Below the pieces are notes generated by a model. That model worked only from the letters and a program-made list of their open reading frames with translations, was not told the DNA's origin and searched no databases. Below, piece by piece: positions 35,740 through 46,913 of a stretch of DNA of 64,000 nucleotides; within the stretch, counting starts at the first letter, position 1; each line of letters starts with the position of its first letter. The position numbers and the translations under genes are program-made. This stretch comes from Micrasema longulum (lineage: Eukaryota > Arthropoda > Insecta > Trichoptera > Brachycentridae), in the NCBI GenBank assembly GCA_022494885.1, contig JAGVSM010002913.1, forward strand, positions 1 through 64,000, written 5' to 3'.

Positions 35740-35905
35740 ATATTTTTTTGAGATATAAATAAAATAGCTTTGTTTTATTAACCACTTTTTAAAGTTATTA
35801 GATAACCCTGAAGAGGGCGACGTGTAGTTACCGAAACTAGTTGATTGTGTCAATAAAAAGTGGTTCACAAAACAAAACTATTATATTTTTATCTCAAAAA
35901 TATAA
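35740..35905. mobile_element. Penelope-like terminal palindrome
   Basis: Imperfect ~50-bp inverted arms (35740-35791 and 35854-35905) share TTTTTGAGATA, TTTTGTTTT and ACCACTTTTT words. They enclose about 60 bp containing CTGAAGA (35808-35814) and CGAAAC (35832-35837), the spacing and order of a hammerhead core, then TCAATAAAAAGTGGTT. Penelope-like elements are known to carry hammerhead motifs and AATAAAAAGTGG-like ends in their terminal repeats. Helix pairing around this core is poor, so catalytic function is doubtful. Confidence 0.5.
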
Positions 35906-36184
35906 CAATTATTCGCAAAGTAAGGTCGACAAACATCCAAAATAGGTTACACTGAATTTAAAATACAAAAGGGTCTTTTAAGATTTTGAAATTATTTTTA
36001 TTTTTAAATAAGCAAAAAATTACGATGGCAACGGTATTAATATTTTCTTCGTGTGACGTCAGATAAATTTCCTACAGTTGTTTAAAATATACATATTTTG
36101 AATTACCCGAAAAAGAGACGTTTCGTGCCGTAGAACAAACGGCACGTATGACATTTTGGCACCAAAGTTGTATGCAATTTATTT

Positions 36185-36672
36185 ATTATATATACAGCCT
36201 AAGCCAATTACGAGTACAACAGTTACACTAAGAAACATAAATACAAGAAACTGAACAAAAATAACATAAAACTATGTAGCAAAGACAAACAAGGGCAATA
36301 CAATAACGGTAAGCGAAAGACATAAGACTCAAGCTAAAGCATGCTAATCCAACTACATCCCACACTGTTTTAGTCGCAAAGAGATCTATGAAAAGCCGTA
36401 AGATCTATCCCGAAGAATTTCAAGTCGTGTGAAGAATTGACTTATCTACACAATCTGGACATTGGGCCATAAAAACAAAAGTTGCTCTTAAAAGATTTAA
36501 TAAATAGCAGATTTTGACTTCTGGTGACACGGTTGGGAACATGAAAAAAACATTTGAATGCAACAGAGATGGGACATTACTTATAGCATTAAGTATTTTA
36601 AAAAGGCATATAAGGTCCATCTCAGTTTTACGTTTCTCCAATGGAGACAGTTTAAGAGATTGCAATGTTTAT
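36185..36672 (-). pseudogene. LINE family 3, 5'-truncated copy
   Basis: The minus-strand coding end includes LSPLEKRKTEMDLICLFKIL and VSPEVKICYLLNLLRATFV, homologous to 31065-31160 and 31511-31560. The family 3' UTR (to the TATATATAATAAATAAATT end) follows at 36185. 5'-truncated; the frame at 36420-36665 is intact but only the tail of ORF2. Confidence 0.8.
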
Positions 36673-36674
36673 TA

Positions 36675-37145
36675 GAAGCGCTGTTGGTGGGCATGACGCG
36701 TGACGCTTAAATGACTTGATGCCAACTGCGAGCCGTTTTAAATGTGCTAATTATTAAATCTAAAAGTTATAGATAGGAACTTGTTTTGAATACAGTAATA
36801 GATAGCTATATCATTAGAATTGTAAAAAAAACGTCAAACCGTATTCCCGCATTGTGAAAATACATTATCATATATGTAAGTACTGAAAAAATTTCATTCA
36901 AATATTGAAATTTAATTTGACTTAATAGACCTAGGTTGATTTCTCTTTGTCCCTTTCTGAGAGTATTCATTTTTTTTTAATAATTAAAAAATATATTTCG
37001 ACCCCTCTATTTTTTTCAAAATCCTCACTTTTAATATTCACATTACGTCTTCTTTTCGCTTGAATTTTTAAAGAAATCTGTAGATTTTTTAAAAACCAGC
37101 GTTTATGATTAGCGAACTAATTTCTGAATGCTGACTAATTGTTAA
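36675..37145. other. Intergenic, nothing identified
   Basis: Short AT-rich stretch between a LINE 5' truncation and a mariner left end. No coding or repeat signature. Confidence 0.4.
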
Positions 37146-37147
37146 TA

Positions 37148-38406
37148 CGAGGGTTGCTTCTTAAGTTTTGAGATATAACAACACCAGTGTGAATATGTCA
37201 AATCTGACATTTTCATCGTAAAGTTTGCCATTTTTAATGATAAACGTACTCTGAACGTTTTGTCATACGAATGATATTTGTGTTGTTTACAGATACTTGA
37301 AAAATTAGTTTTGTTAAAAAAATAGAACTAAATCGTGAACATTTTTGTGCGATGATTTTCTATGACTTTCGACTTGGATTAAACCAACAACAGTGAGCCG
37401 GTCAACTCGTTGCGGCTCTTGGTAATAAAGCACCATCTCGAGTCACCATGTTTCGCTGTTTTTTTAAATTTAATTGTGGTCGCACTTCGTTATAGGACGA
37501 ATTTCGTAAAGGTAGTCCAAAATCAGCTGTTGTGCCAGAAAAAAATCAATGCTTTGCGTGAACTGATATTGCAAGATCGTCATGTGACATACCGCGAGAT
37601 TTTGGCATGCTAAGACATCAGTTCTGTTTGCATACATTCAAAATTGCATGAACATTTGGTTGTCAAAAAGATTTGTTCGCGTTGGATACCGCATAATTTG
37701 ACAATCGCTCAAAAAAACGCTCGTATCGATTGGTGCTAACAAATGTTTAAAAATTTAATCGCGGTGCTTTTAAATACGTCTATTAGATCATGACAGGTGA
37801 CGAATCATGGATCTATGCATATAAACCCGAAACTAAACAACGATCGACTGTATGGGTCTTTCAAGATGAGCCAAATCCAACAAAATTTATTCGCGCACGA
37901 AGCACTTCGAAGCAAATGGTCGCCTGTTTTTTCGGAATAACTGGACATGTCGCCACCGTTCCATTATAGAAACGTAGAACGGCCAATTATGGTACACCAC
38001 CACTTGTTTGCCAGAAGTGTTCGGAAAAATAAGGGAAACCAATTGCAGAAGACGAATCATTCTCGACCACGACAATGCAAGCTGTCACACATCAGCTCAA
38101 ACAAGTAAATTTTTGAGCATCCAAAACATCGAATTGATAAGTCATCCGTCGTACCGTCTTGATTTGGCCCCAATGATTTTTGCGAGATCAACGTTTTTCG
38201 ACGCCCGAAGAAGCGGTTGATACGCTCAAATTACATGTTTTGCAGGTACCTCAATCGGACGGGAAAAAGTGCTTCAAAAATTGATTTAAACGCTTGCAAA
38301 AGTGTATAGATCTTCAAGGAGAATATTTTGAAAAACAATACAGCCATTTTTGATTATAAATATTTGTTTTTACTTGTCTATCTCAAAACTTAAGTAGCAA
38401 CCCTAG
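37148..38406 (+). mobile_element. Mariner transposon, full-length, inactive
   Basis: A 1259-bp element with 28-bp terminal inverted repeats (starting CGAGGGTTGCTTCTTAAG; right end the reverse complement with two mismatches). TA flanks each side (37146-37147 and 38407-38408), the Tc1/mariner target duplication. Length is normal for an insect mariner. It is closest, from memory, to the mellifera/cecropia subfamilies because of GDESWIYAY, VWVFQDEPNP and RSTSKQMVACFFG. Confidence 0.92.
37290..38335 (+). pseudogene. Mariner transposase pseudogene
   Basis: Encodes a cut-and-paste transposase in pieces across all three frames: an N-terminal HTH region (FYDFRLGLNQQQ near 37360), TGDESWIYAY with the first catalytic Asp codon at 37799-37801, and LDHDNASCHTSA with the second at 38071-38073. 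Where the third Asp of the DD34D triad should follow DLAP (38161-38175), an apparent one-base deletion turns the expected Asn-Asp-Phe into Met-Ile-Phe. Other stops and frameshifts lie near 37390, 37494, 37555, 37610 and 37965. It cannot make active enzyme. Confidence 0.9.
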
Positions 38407-38409
38407 TAC

Positions 38410-38945
38410 ATTCGACTAAAATGTCCGTAAAATGTAGGTACTTGGATTCGAGAACAATGGAAGTTAAACAATATCATAAAATAAGCGGCATCAGAACGCT
38501 TTCAGTAAATAATATAAAATATTTAAAAAATACTGTATTTAACATTTTCTAAGCAGTAAGCGTGTAAAAAATTATATCTGGAAATGTATGCACAGTACAC
38601 AGTTTGAAATAAGTATCAGTTTTATTATTATTTTAAGACGTACCAACGCGCTGAAGTTCTATGGGATATAATAAATGATGCGTAAAATAATGTCAAGTTT
38701 CCGGAAAACCATTGACATTGTTTTCTTTTTTTTTCACGGTAAAATTAAGTACCTTCCATACCATTGTTTTAAAATGCTCACGATGTTAGCGCGTTCATGA
38801 GCAATTTAACTAAAAAATGTCGTAACATTTTACTAAATACAATTAGTATAAGTACTTATACAGGCATACAGTTGAAGTTTTTTACAAATATAAATACAAA
38901 AAAATATTTTCCACAATAAGGAGAACTCTCACATTTACTTATCCG
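38410..38945. other. Intergenic, nothing identified
   Basis: AT-rich stretch following the mariner; no recognisable gene or repeat. Confidence 0.4.
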
Positions 38946-38949
38946 AACC

Positions 38950-39155
38950 CACAGTTGCATAAATCATCGCTTTGGCACTTCGATTGCAGCGTATCTCGAT
39001 CATTTTTGTTACATGGAAAGTAAAGAGATCAGTCTAACTCTTCAAGTACCAGCTAAGGGACAGCGAAATATTGCAGTGTCAAACAACCATTAAAATAAAC
39101 CTCGTCAGGAATCAATCCCGGGGCCTCAAAAATGGTAGGCGAATGCGCCAATATG
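38950..39155 (-). repeat. SINE family B fragment
   Basis: Minus-strand fragment: AAATCATCGCTTTGGCAC, AAAGAGATCAGTCTAACTC, AGCGAAATATTGCAGTGTC, TCAGGAATCAATCCC and AATGGTAGGCGAATGCGCC match the 24500-24700 order. The head portion is lost. Confidence 0.65.
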
Positions 39156-39446
39156 TCTATAAGTTTACATAAAAATTAAATTTATAAAACAACCTCAAGT
39201 TAAGATCCTGGTGAATCCGGAGCCGATATTAATCCGGAGTTATTGTTATGTTAGTATATGACTACCTATACATTAAAACATAAAAGTCTCCATCTTAGAA
39301 CAGGCTGAGCCATGTTAAATGGTGAATATCATAACCAGAGAACGCTCCGTATTAATTTTTTAATTTACTTGTTTTATATAGATACCCTGGCATTATTAAG
39401 TATACTTATTTATGCAATAAATATATATAAAAAAAATGTTTTGGGC

Positions 39447-39590
39447 CTTACTCAGAAACTTGGTATAAAGCTACGCCTAGGCATCGAAGTAGAATACGGA
39501 TGGGAATATCATCCTTATAACAGCGGTTTAATAAGAATGGTATTTTACCACTATGCCTAGGCGTAACTTTATACCGGGTTTATAAGTATG
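39447..39590. mobile_element. Short foldback/MITE
   Basis: Arms 39462-39484 and 39553-39575 pair at 22 of 23 positions (GGTATAAAGCTACGCCTAGG...). The pairing continues imperfectly outward for about 15 bp. No coding potential. Confidence 0.6.
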
Positions 39591-39729
39591 GTCCATTATG
39601 TGCTGTACTGTGTGTTGGCACATAATAAGAGTGCACTGTATGGTCAGTTTTATTTGTAATATATATATTTATATATCAGTGACGAATTGTGATTTTATTT
39701 ACAGGTATCCTATAAAAAATATAATATAT

Positions 39730-40140
39730 TTGTACCTTTATAGGGATCCCACTTGGGTCCATTATTGTTTATTCTTTATATTAATGATATGGGTAACGTC
39801 TTTAAATTTTCCGAATACAAAATATTTGCCGATGACACAAAAATATACAAGAAAGTTACCTCTCTACAAGATTGTCTTGATATGCAAGAAGATCTTGAAA
39901 ACTTCTCTACAGAAGTTTTCAAGATCTTGTGTAAATAATCAGCTCATATTAAATCCGCTTAAATGCAAAACAATTACCTTTACGAGAATAAAAAATCCGA
40001 TAGATTATTCGTATTCTCTATCGGGTACAGTCTTGCACCGTGTCCAAGAAATACGAGATCTAGGTGTAGTTCTGGACTCAAAAATGACTCAAAAATGTAT
40101 ATCTCAATGGTCTGGACACGAAATAGAAAATTAAACAAAT
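39730..40140 (+). pseudogene. LINE reverse transcriptase fragment
   Basis: Plus-strand reading gives GPLLFILYINDMG, then a catalytic FADD near 39827 (KIFADDTKIYKK), then KCKTITFTR-like and REIRDLGVVLDSK sequence in another frame. It is a central piece of a CR1/jockey-type reverse transcriptase with at least one frame break. A perfect palindrome at 39889-39928 interrupts it. Confidence 0.8.
39889..39928. repeat. Perfect 18-bp inverted repeat, 4-nt loop
   Basis: AAGATCTTGAAAACTTCT, loop CTAC, then its exact reverse complement. It could fold into a stable hairpin or cruciform. It lies inside the reverse transcriptase relic, where coding similarity is expected, so one arm may be a templated inverted duplication. 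Confidence 0.9.
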
Positions 40141-40144
40141 ACAT

Positions 40145-40665
40145 TTTTTTATAGGGCTATCTTTATTTTATTTATTTATTTTTTAATCTGTTTCTGTTAC
40201 TTCGATTTATCGAAGTAAGATTCGTGACTTACGTTCGTAGTTACGCTGTGTTAATTTTATTGTAGTAGATACTCACTTGCGATTGCACGAATTTTATTTA
40301 TCGATTACATTGCTGGTCAATTAAGCATTCTAATTGATATCTTAACAAACGCCCATTTTCCTAATATGCGGGTATTGTAAAATAGCTCCTGCCAAATTCT
40401 TACTATGTCAGCGATTTTACAAAACTCTGTCCAAATGGATCGTAATTTAGGTTATTATTACTTAATATATTTTACGAAAAGAAGTTACGTTGATCAAACA
40501 AGTTTTATTGTAAGATAAAGAAGAAGGCCTCGCCGAATATAAATATCATGTACGTAAACATATAAATGAGTTTAAATTGCACTTTTTGTGAATTGATTAT
40601 TGATTGGTGCAATAAAAAGAGAAAAAAACATCAACATCAAATAATTTATTTAAAAAAAATATATA
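40145..40665. other. Intergenic, nothing identified
   Basis: AT-rich. Palindromic words TTCGATTTATCGAA at 40201 and TTACGTTCGTAG at 40230 are minor. No gene recognised. Confidence 0.4.
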
Positions 40666-40670
40666 TTTTC

Positions 40671-40900
40671 ATCATTATCCTTTCTGCACTCAGTGGTGCA
40701 AAGAGCACTGCATCGGTCGATTATCTGTTACATGAAGGTAAGTTGACCAGTCCCACGCTTCAATGAACAATGAAGCAATGCAGTTTAAAGAGCTTTTAAA
40801 ATCAATATTTTACATTCATCTTGCCAGAAAACGAACCCAGAACCTCGATAATTATTGACAAACGTTTCAACCAGTATGTAACGAGACGGAGCCAAGGAAC
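40671..40900 (-). repeat. SINE family B fragment
   Basis: Starts with CATTATCCTTTCTGCACTCAG and continues with GTGGTGCAAAGAGCACTGC, GGTAAGTTGACCAGTCCCACG and AATATTTTACATTCATCTTGCC, as in the 50872 copy. An AACCCAGAACCTCG stretch and ACGAGACGG mark the tRNA-like part. The head is truncated. Confidence 0.65.
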
Positions 40901-40904
40901 TAGC

Positions 40905-41410
40905 CGATTACTCTAGCTTATTTTTTCATACAAATAAGCGTACTATACTTTTAACATCTTAAACCCAGTGACGGGATTTTTCTTCTAAAGTAAACTTGCA
41001 GATTACACAAATTCTTTGAAGATTCTCGATTTGGAAAACAGTATTTTAAGCATTATTTCTTAAGGATTTTCTCTTTGAGATGATACTCCTGACATATGAC
41101 TCGCAACACATTTGGCGCTCGAAGCGGCCGTTTTTAGCATTATTCATTACTAGAACAAATCGGCCAGTTGACATTTCAATCGTAATGAGAATATCTAATA
41201 CTGAATGAATTCAAAGTGCTATTTTTTATAAACTTTTATATGAGTTATACTCGTGTGTTAAATAAATGGATAATATAGTTACACAATATAATATATCACG
41301 AAGTTACGTCGTTTGAGTTGATTTCATAGATGAGGGTTATTGTATCAGACAGAACCACAGAAAAAATAGCAATTTATAATATATATCACTTACATATTAT
41401 TATGGATCTA
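40905..41410. other. Intergenic, nothing identified
   Basis: AT-rich sequence without coding or repeat signature. Confidence 0.4.
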
Positions 41411-41414
41411 CTAT

Positions 41415-41505
41415 GTAGGTATAAATAAATTATTTTGTTTATAGCTTACCTATAAATAAAATCACCGTTCGCCACTGCTGGACACAGGTTATGATTTTTA
41501 ACGAA
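41415..41505. repeat. Diverged dispersed repeat F
   Basis: TAGGTATAAATAAAT...TTATAGCTTACCT...AAATCACCGTTCGCCACTG parallels TAGGTACAAATAAAT...TGTAGATTACCT...AAATCACGGCTTGCCACCG at 47845-47915. Two diverged copies of an unnamed repeat. Confidence 0.5.
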
Positions 41506-41760
41506 ATACAGCTATGTTAATGACATTATCTCCCTTAGACCTAGATTTGCTACTTCCTCCATTCTGGAAAGCGTATTTACTTATTTATTTTGTTTGTGAA
41601 AGAAAGGTTTTTTTGTTTATATCTATTTTTTGTCATATATTTAGTTAAAAAGATTTTAAACTTGCTTTGTTTCTTTGTTGTTCTGAATACATGCTTTAAA
41701 AATAAAAATAAAACATTTAAATCCCGAATAATGTTTAATTACAAAAAAATAAATTTTTAA

Positions 41761-41925
41761 GCGTTCTCATGATTTACCCAAATATTTAAATTTTTTGGCG
41801 CCATTTTCAACGAGTTGTAAATAACTCACTATTAGAAAATGGAAATCAAATTGGGGTAGAATGGGGTTTGAACCTCGGACCTCCGATCCATGAGTCCGCA
41901 ATACTAGCCACGGGACCCCGTGTTT
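41761..41925 (-). repeat. tRNA-derived SINE (family A)
   Basis: Minus strand: GGGGTCCCGTGGCTAGTATT, B-box GGTTCAAACC, body AGTGAGTTATTTACAACTCG and tail GGTAAATCATGAGAACGC. Well preserved. Confidence 0.85.
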
Positions 41926-41929
41926 GTAA

Positions 41930-42880
41930 AATACTTTGTATTATATGAAAAACAAATAAAATAGAAACACATTTTCCGTCTGGATTTACATATGAATATG
42001 CATTGTTTATGTTAGATGTCAATAAAGTTTCTTGAAATTAATAATTTTACTAAATCGTAAATAAGTTTATTTTTCATTTATAAAGCTGGGAGTGTCTTCT
42101 TGAACAGTCGATGAATTAAAATTAATTCAGCTTTTCTGTGGCCTCATGCTGTAACTTATTCGTTTGGTAAATTCATTCGTATCGTATGAGAGGGAACGAG
42201 AGCGAAATGTGGTTTTAATTGTGTTAGAATGAGATGGATATATGACGAACGAACGAGTTTAAGAAACGAAATTGTGATAGAATAAGCTCGCTATACCTGA
42301 AACGTAATTCTAAAATCTAACTTAAATTCTATGTACCAATATGAAATCGAAAATAATAATGTACGTTTTCATTACCGAAATTTAATTTGCGTTTTCTTAT
42401 ACTGTTATAAAATAGCATATTTTTCTTTCTGCTTCAGACGGTCGAAAGTCTCTAGTATTGAGAGTCCTTGAATTGATTGGGATAATAATGACAGCTGGCT
42501 GAAAAAATCGATTGCGTAAATTAGTCAGTAGCGATACGGATCACAAGTTGTAATACTAAGAAAGTGTATTATTAAATTAGCCGTTTCATGGATCATTGGC
42601 CTTAGAATGCAAGTTGAGTAGAAAAAATGAGAAATTTTCAAAAGTGAAATTAAAATATCGTGCCATTGAAACGATACAATATAATTATGAGTTATTATAA
42701 ACTTACTCAGATTTAACGCTTTCGTTTAACCCTTTTTATAGCAGAATAAAAATAATGTTTCTTGAACAGAAATGATATAAAATGAACTTGCATGATGTGC
42801 CTCCATTTAAATTTCCATCATAAATTCCTCCTTCTCTTACACAAATACTGTTCATTCAAAAATAGTTTTTTAAAAAAATA
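41930..42880. other. Intergenic, nothing identified
   Basis: Includes a patch of GAACGAACGAGTT/GAGCGAAATG words at 42190-42260 with no recognised gene. Confidence 0.4.
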
Positions 42881-42884
42881 AAAA

Positions 42885-44185
42885 TTATTCATAAATTTCA
42901 TAAAAAGTACATATATTTGTAAAATTCTAAACATATCTACTTTTACACATCTAGTAAATGTTATCACTGAAACTCTCCAAAAAAAGAGACTAACTCTTGC
43001 GCTTGGAGAGTGATTTACACTGTTTTAGTTGTTTATTTATAAGAGTTTATATAATTTCAAATACGAGTACATGAAAAGAAAAAGAAAAACATAGGATATT
43101 TAAAAAAATACATAAAACAATAATACATTCATATTAATCAAAATTTAATGTTGTTTTTACACGAGTTCAAAAAATTTCTTTAGATTAACTTAAAATTTAT
43201 TTATTGATATATTATTTTTAATAGTTTTTAGTTCATTAGGAAGATTATTATATTTTTTTACACCTTTGAATACAAAACTATTTTGACCATGACCTGTATG
43301 GAATTTAGGAATTTCAATATTATGTTGGTATCTAAGTGACTTATTCATTTCAAATTCTTTTATTTTTCCTTTTTTATATATTTGTATAATAGAATTTATT
43401 TTATAAAGAGTGTCTACTGTATGAACCTTAAATATTTTAAATAGACTTTCCGTATTGAATGTTAAGGGTTTCTTTAGAATCACTTTAATAATTAATCTTT
43501 GTACTATTTTAAGAGGGTTTAATATATTGGCATATGCACCACCCCATCCAACAATACCATATTGTAACACAGATTGTATAATTGAGTAATAAGCTATTTT
43601 TAAATGATTGATTTAAAAAATATTCCTTAATCTAATAAATATGGATACACATTTTCTAATTCGTTTAACTAGTTCACTGATATGGTCTTTCCATTTTAAG
43701 TTTTGGTCTATGTATCCACCTAGATATTTAATTTTATCTATTGTATCAAGTACTGCACATGTGAGATCGCAGTTAGTTTTGTTACAATTGCTTTGGTGAA
43801 TAATTATATTTACTACTGAATCTTAATTTGTTTTGTTAATAAAAAATGAGATGATTTTTGTCTTTTCCGTATTTAAAGATAATATATTTTTGTCAAAACA
43901 TAATTTCAATTTATTTATAACGTCAGTAGCTACTAAATTTTCTGAGTTCCAGTTAACTCCCTCAACTAAAACAACCGTATCATCGACATATGATATTATT
44001 TTTTAGTTTAAATCTTGACAAAATATGTCATTGACATAAAAAATAAATAAAAGCAGACCTATCACCGTACCCTGAGGTATTCCAAAATCGCAAGTCTCAA
44101 TTTGACTAAACGCATATTTTATTTTTACCATATGTGGTCGTTGGAATAGATAACTTGTTAGCCATCCAATGGTTTTCTATAGTAT
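42885..44185 (-). pseudogene. CR1-like LINE (family 2), 5'-truncated
   Basis: The minus strand begins, near 44100, with reverse transcriptase palm sequence (IPQGTVIGLLLFIFYVNDI) and catalytic YVDDT near 43985. It passes through LNTEKTKIISFFI and IKYLGGYIDQNLKWKDHISELVKRIRK near 43690. It then runs into the longest intact piece, 43190-43570 (LQYGIVGWGGAYANIL to NLPNELKTIKNNISINKF). The 3' UTR runs to about 42885. Several stops and frameshifts lie between 43575 and 44100. The family is shared with 33165-34105 and 23390-23690. Confidence 0.85.
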
Positions 44186-44189
44186 GTCT

Positions 44190-45585
44190 TTTTATATCAC
44201 CCCTTACGAAACACATCTTTTCTTTTCATTTATCTATCCTCTTTTCCTGTCTCTTTATTATATTTCACATTGAAGGTTAGAATCGATATTAAGCCATTTA
44301 TTGTCACATTGCTAGTTCTATTTTTGTACCTATTTTATTTTCGTGTTATTCTCGTATATCTTATGAAATATAAATGAAAATTATATACCATTGGTTGGAT
44401 AAAGATATTGCCATTTGGCAATGAGTCCGCCAATGTTCAAATATGTACGAGAAGGTAAATGAAAAATTGATGGAATTATGGATTATAACGTACCTTAAAA
44501 TTACCGATTCGATTAATTGAAAATTTTAACATGATTTTGGTATACTAAGTACAATCCGTTGGAATGTCCATTATTATGAAACGAGTTTAATATTCGCATA
44601 TCAGACGCTGTCACAATTTTGAAAGGATTAATTTCGCATAATTTTTTGCCGTATCTAAGGTACGGTTATTAATTTGTAATGTAATGATGTTGATTTCTAT
44701 ACAAATATTTCTTCGGTACTACCAATCAAGACGACAATAAATGCCCCTATTTCATTAACAAAAAATGATAATATAGTATATCTTTCTAGCCTCTTAAGTT
44801 TCATAAATTTACGTATCTCACATAGACCAAATAGAGTTAAATTTTTGTTTCACAGTCATCATCATATTACCTATTGATTATTTATTCAATTCACCCACAT
44901 GCAACGGCTTGCAAATCAATATAATGACGATATAGATTTATTTTATACTCGCCGCTGATGATCGAGTCCCGTGTCCCGAAAAAATAATAAACAAAAGGAA
45001 AATATCTCTTTTTTTACAATTTAAAATTATTAAGGGTCTATGAAATACTATACCAATTAACTACCTACTTAGTAATATATAAAAATATTTTTAAATTTAT
45101 AATTTTGAATGCCCGTGAAAACGGTCATTGGCCACACCTCCTAATACGTCACGATTCATGTTAATTTTAAACTTTGTTTGTAACCGTTTAAACTTTTATA
45201 GAATATCGTCACGAATCTTGACGTCACAATTATTATTGCCAAACATGTCGCGTTTTCTAGGGATATATTTTTTTATAATTTATTTTTTAAAGTTATTTAT
45301 GAATACATTTTTTCACAATACCCATATTGATTTTGAAAATACAATTATTTTTTAAAAATCAATTTAACATATTTTTATCTGTATTCGTAGTATGCGATAT
45401 TTCCCCATTGAGAATTTCATGAATAACTTGTTTTTAATTTTTGTTAAGTGATTTATATGTGTATTTATACAAGTACATACACCGGAATCTGTTTTAACAC
45501 GGAACAAAAACAACAATGTACAAAATAAAATATTAATTTAACAGAATCAAGATTTTTAAATTCCCTACATCACTTTTTTACTTAG
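44190..45585. other. Intergenic, nothing identified
   Basis: AT-rich. ATTGCCATTTGGCAATGAGTCCGCC at 44409-44433 resembles 3' ends of some insect LINEs and contains a TTGCCATTTGGCAA palindrome. Otherwise nothing recognised. Confidence 0.35.
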
Positions 45586-45589
45586 TATA

Positions 45590-46155
45590 TCAAATAATAG
45601 TTATAGGGAATATGGATGGAAGAATTGAAAAAAGTTTGGCAACAACGTAGTATTACTAAGTCTATAAAAAAGATCAAAACCCCTATTTTTTCCTATATTC
45701 TTGTACGCCGCAAAAACGTGGACCCTGACAGAAAGAGAACGAAGAAAGATAGACGCTTTTAAAATGTGGTGCTGGCGTAGAATGCTGCGGATACCATCGA
45801 TAGCCCATGGGACTAATGTTTCTAAAATCCGAGAACTGGGTATTGAAAAGTGTCTTTCTTCCACTGTACAAATCCGTGTTCTCAGGTACATCGGCCACGT
45901 AACGAAACGAAGAGACAATATGAAAAAATTAGTGGTATAAGGACGAGTAGAGGGAACTCGATCTCGCGGAAAAAGTCCTACCAGATGAACAGAGTTGTTA
46001 GCAGAAGCGACCAGCGTCCCTCTTCAGTAGGCCTTCAAAAGCACTGAAGATGTGATGAAGCGGATGTAGACGGATCGTAACGAAGTGCTTCCGTACTGCC
46101 GATGAGACCACGACTGCTTTGCCAAGATCAAACGACTAAAAGAAGAAGAATAGGG
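45590..46155 (+). pseudogene. RTE-like LINE C-terminus
   Basis: Plus-strand decayed ORF2 end. AAKTWTLTERERRKIDAF and MWCWRRMLRIP occur near 45705-45790, LRYIGHVTKRRDNMKKLVV near 45880, then a stop and GRVEGTRSRGKSPTR in the same frame. The element ends with AAAGAAGAAGAA at 46140-46150, the GAA-type tail. The region after the reverse transcriptase domain is typical of RTE-class elements common in insects. Confidence 0.8.
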
Positions 46156-46311
46156 AATAATCTTTTTTACGACGTTTAAAGTATTTTGTTGTCATTTTAT
46201 AAATTTACTGTAACTTAAAATTAAGGTACAATAAATGTAAACAATTTATTTTCTTTAAATCCCGAATTGATTTTTAAGCAAGGAATCCTCTATCCACATT
46301 GTTCCTTTTTT

Positions 46312-46382
46312 AGTGTACTTTTTTTTACACGGTACTACGTGGAACTTATCCCCTGTCTAAAAAGAGGTTCCAGTGTATGTAT
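46312..46382. mobile_element. Small MITE-like inverted ends
   Basis: TTTTTTTTACACGG near 46318 and TCTAAAAAGAGGTTCCAGTGTATG near 46357 resemble ends at 47918-47985 (ACACTGAAACCTTTTTTTACACG ... CGTGTAAAAAAAA) and 49127-49155 (CGTGTAAAAAGACGCTCCAGCG). Probably small relics of one MITE family. Confidence 0.4.
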
Positions 46383-46913
46383 ATTATTTGTGCAAACCAT
46401 GATAAATATAAAAACCGTGAGGCGTTTATAAATAAATAGATAAACACGTTCTCATTTCTATATTTATATAGAAGCACAGAATAATTTTAACCGGAAATAA
46501 CATGGACACAAATAGCCTCCAGTTAACAATGTATGTTTCGACTAAAGTACATAGTTTAATAAGTAAACAGGTTTAGTATCGCAAAACAAAAAGTAACTTA
46601 AGTACGCTGCCTTTCTTTAGGCCGACTGGTGAAACTGACTTGAAACCAGGACAAAAGAAAAGGTAGGTAGCACAGTGGTATCAGGGTCTTATTTATTTAA
46701 TTCGGAAACGGCTTCACCTCTGTTAATATTTTAAAATAGATTTACACTTAGTCGTATTTTCCACTATTACTGAATAAAAAAATTAAAAAAATTAGTGCAC
46801 ACGATACACAATATTATTACAGTAAAATTATTAATTCTTATGTCCCGACTTGTAAGAACATTCCTTGTTAAGTCGGGACTCTTCTAGATTAAAATCAATA
46901 CATTTATAAATAT

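Noticed and set aside
35808..35837. Functional hammerhead ribozyme
   Set aside because: Core words are present, but stem II can form only about two pairs before a mismatch and stem I next to the core does not pair. Kept only as a Penelope family clue.
38008..38220. Intact 70-codon frame as a separate gene
   Set aside because: It is a remnant of the mariner transposase between the second Asp and the DLAP motif.
40566..40766. Hydrophobic ORF followed by GAAGGTAAGT, resembling a signal-peptide exon
   Set aside because: The GGTAAGT and flanking sequence are part of SINE family B, shared with copies at 29155 and 50872.
45601..45918. Minus-strand 105-codon frame
   Set aside because: Shadow of the RTE-like coding region on the plus strand.
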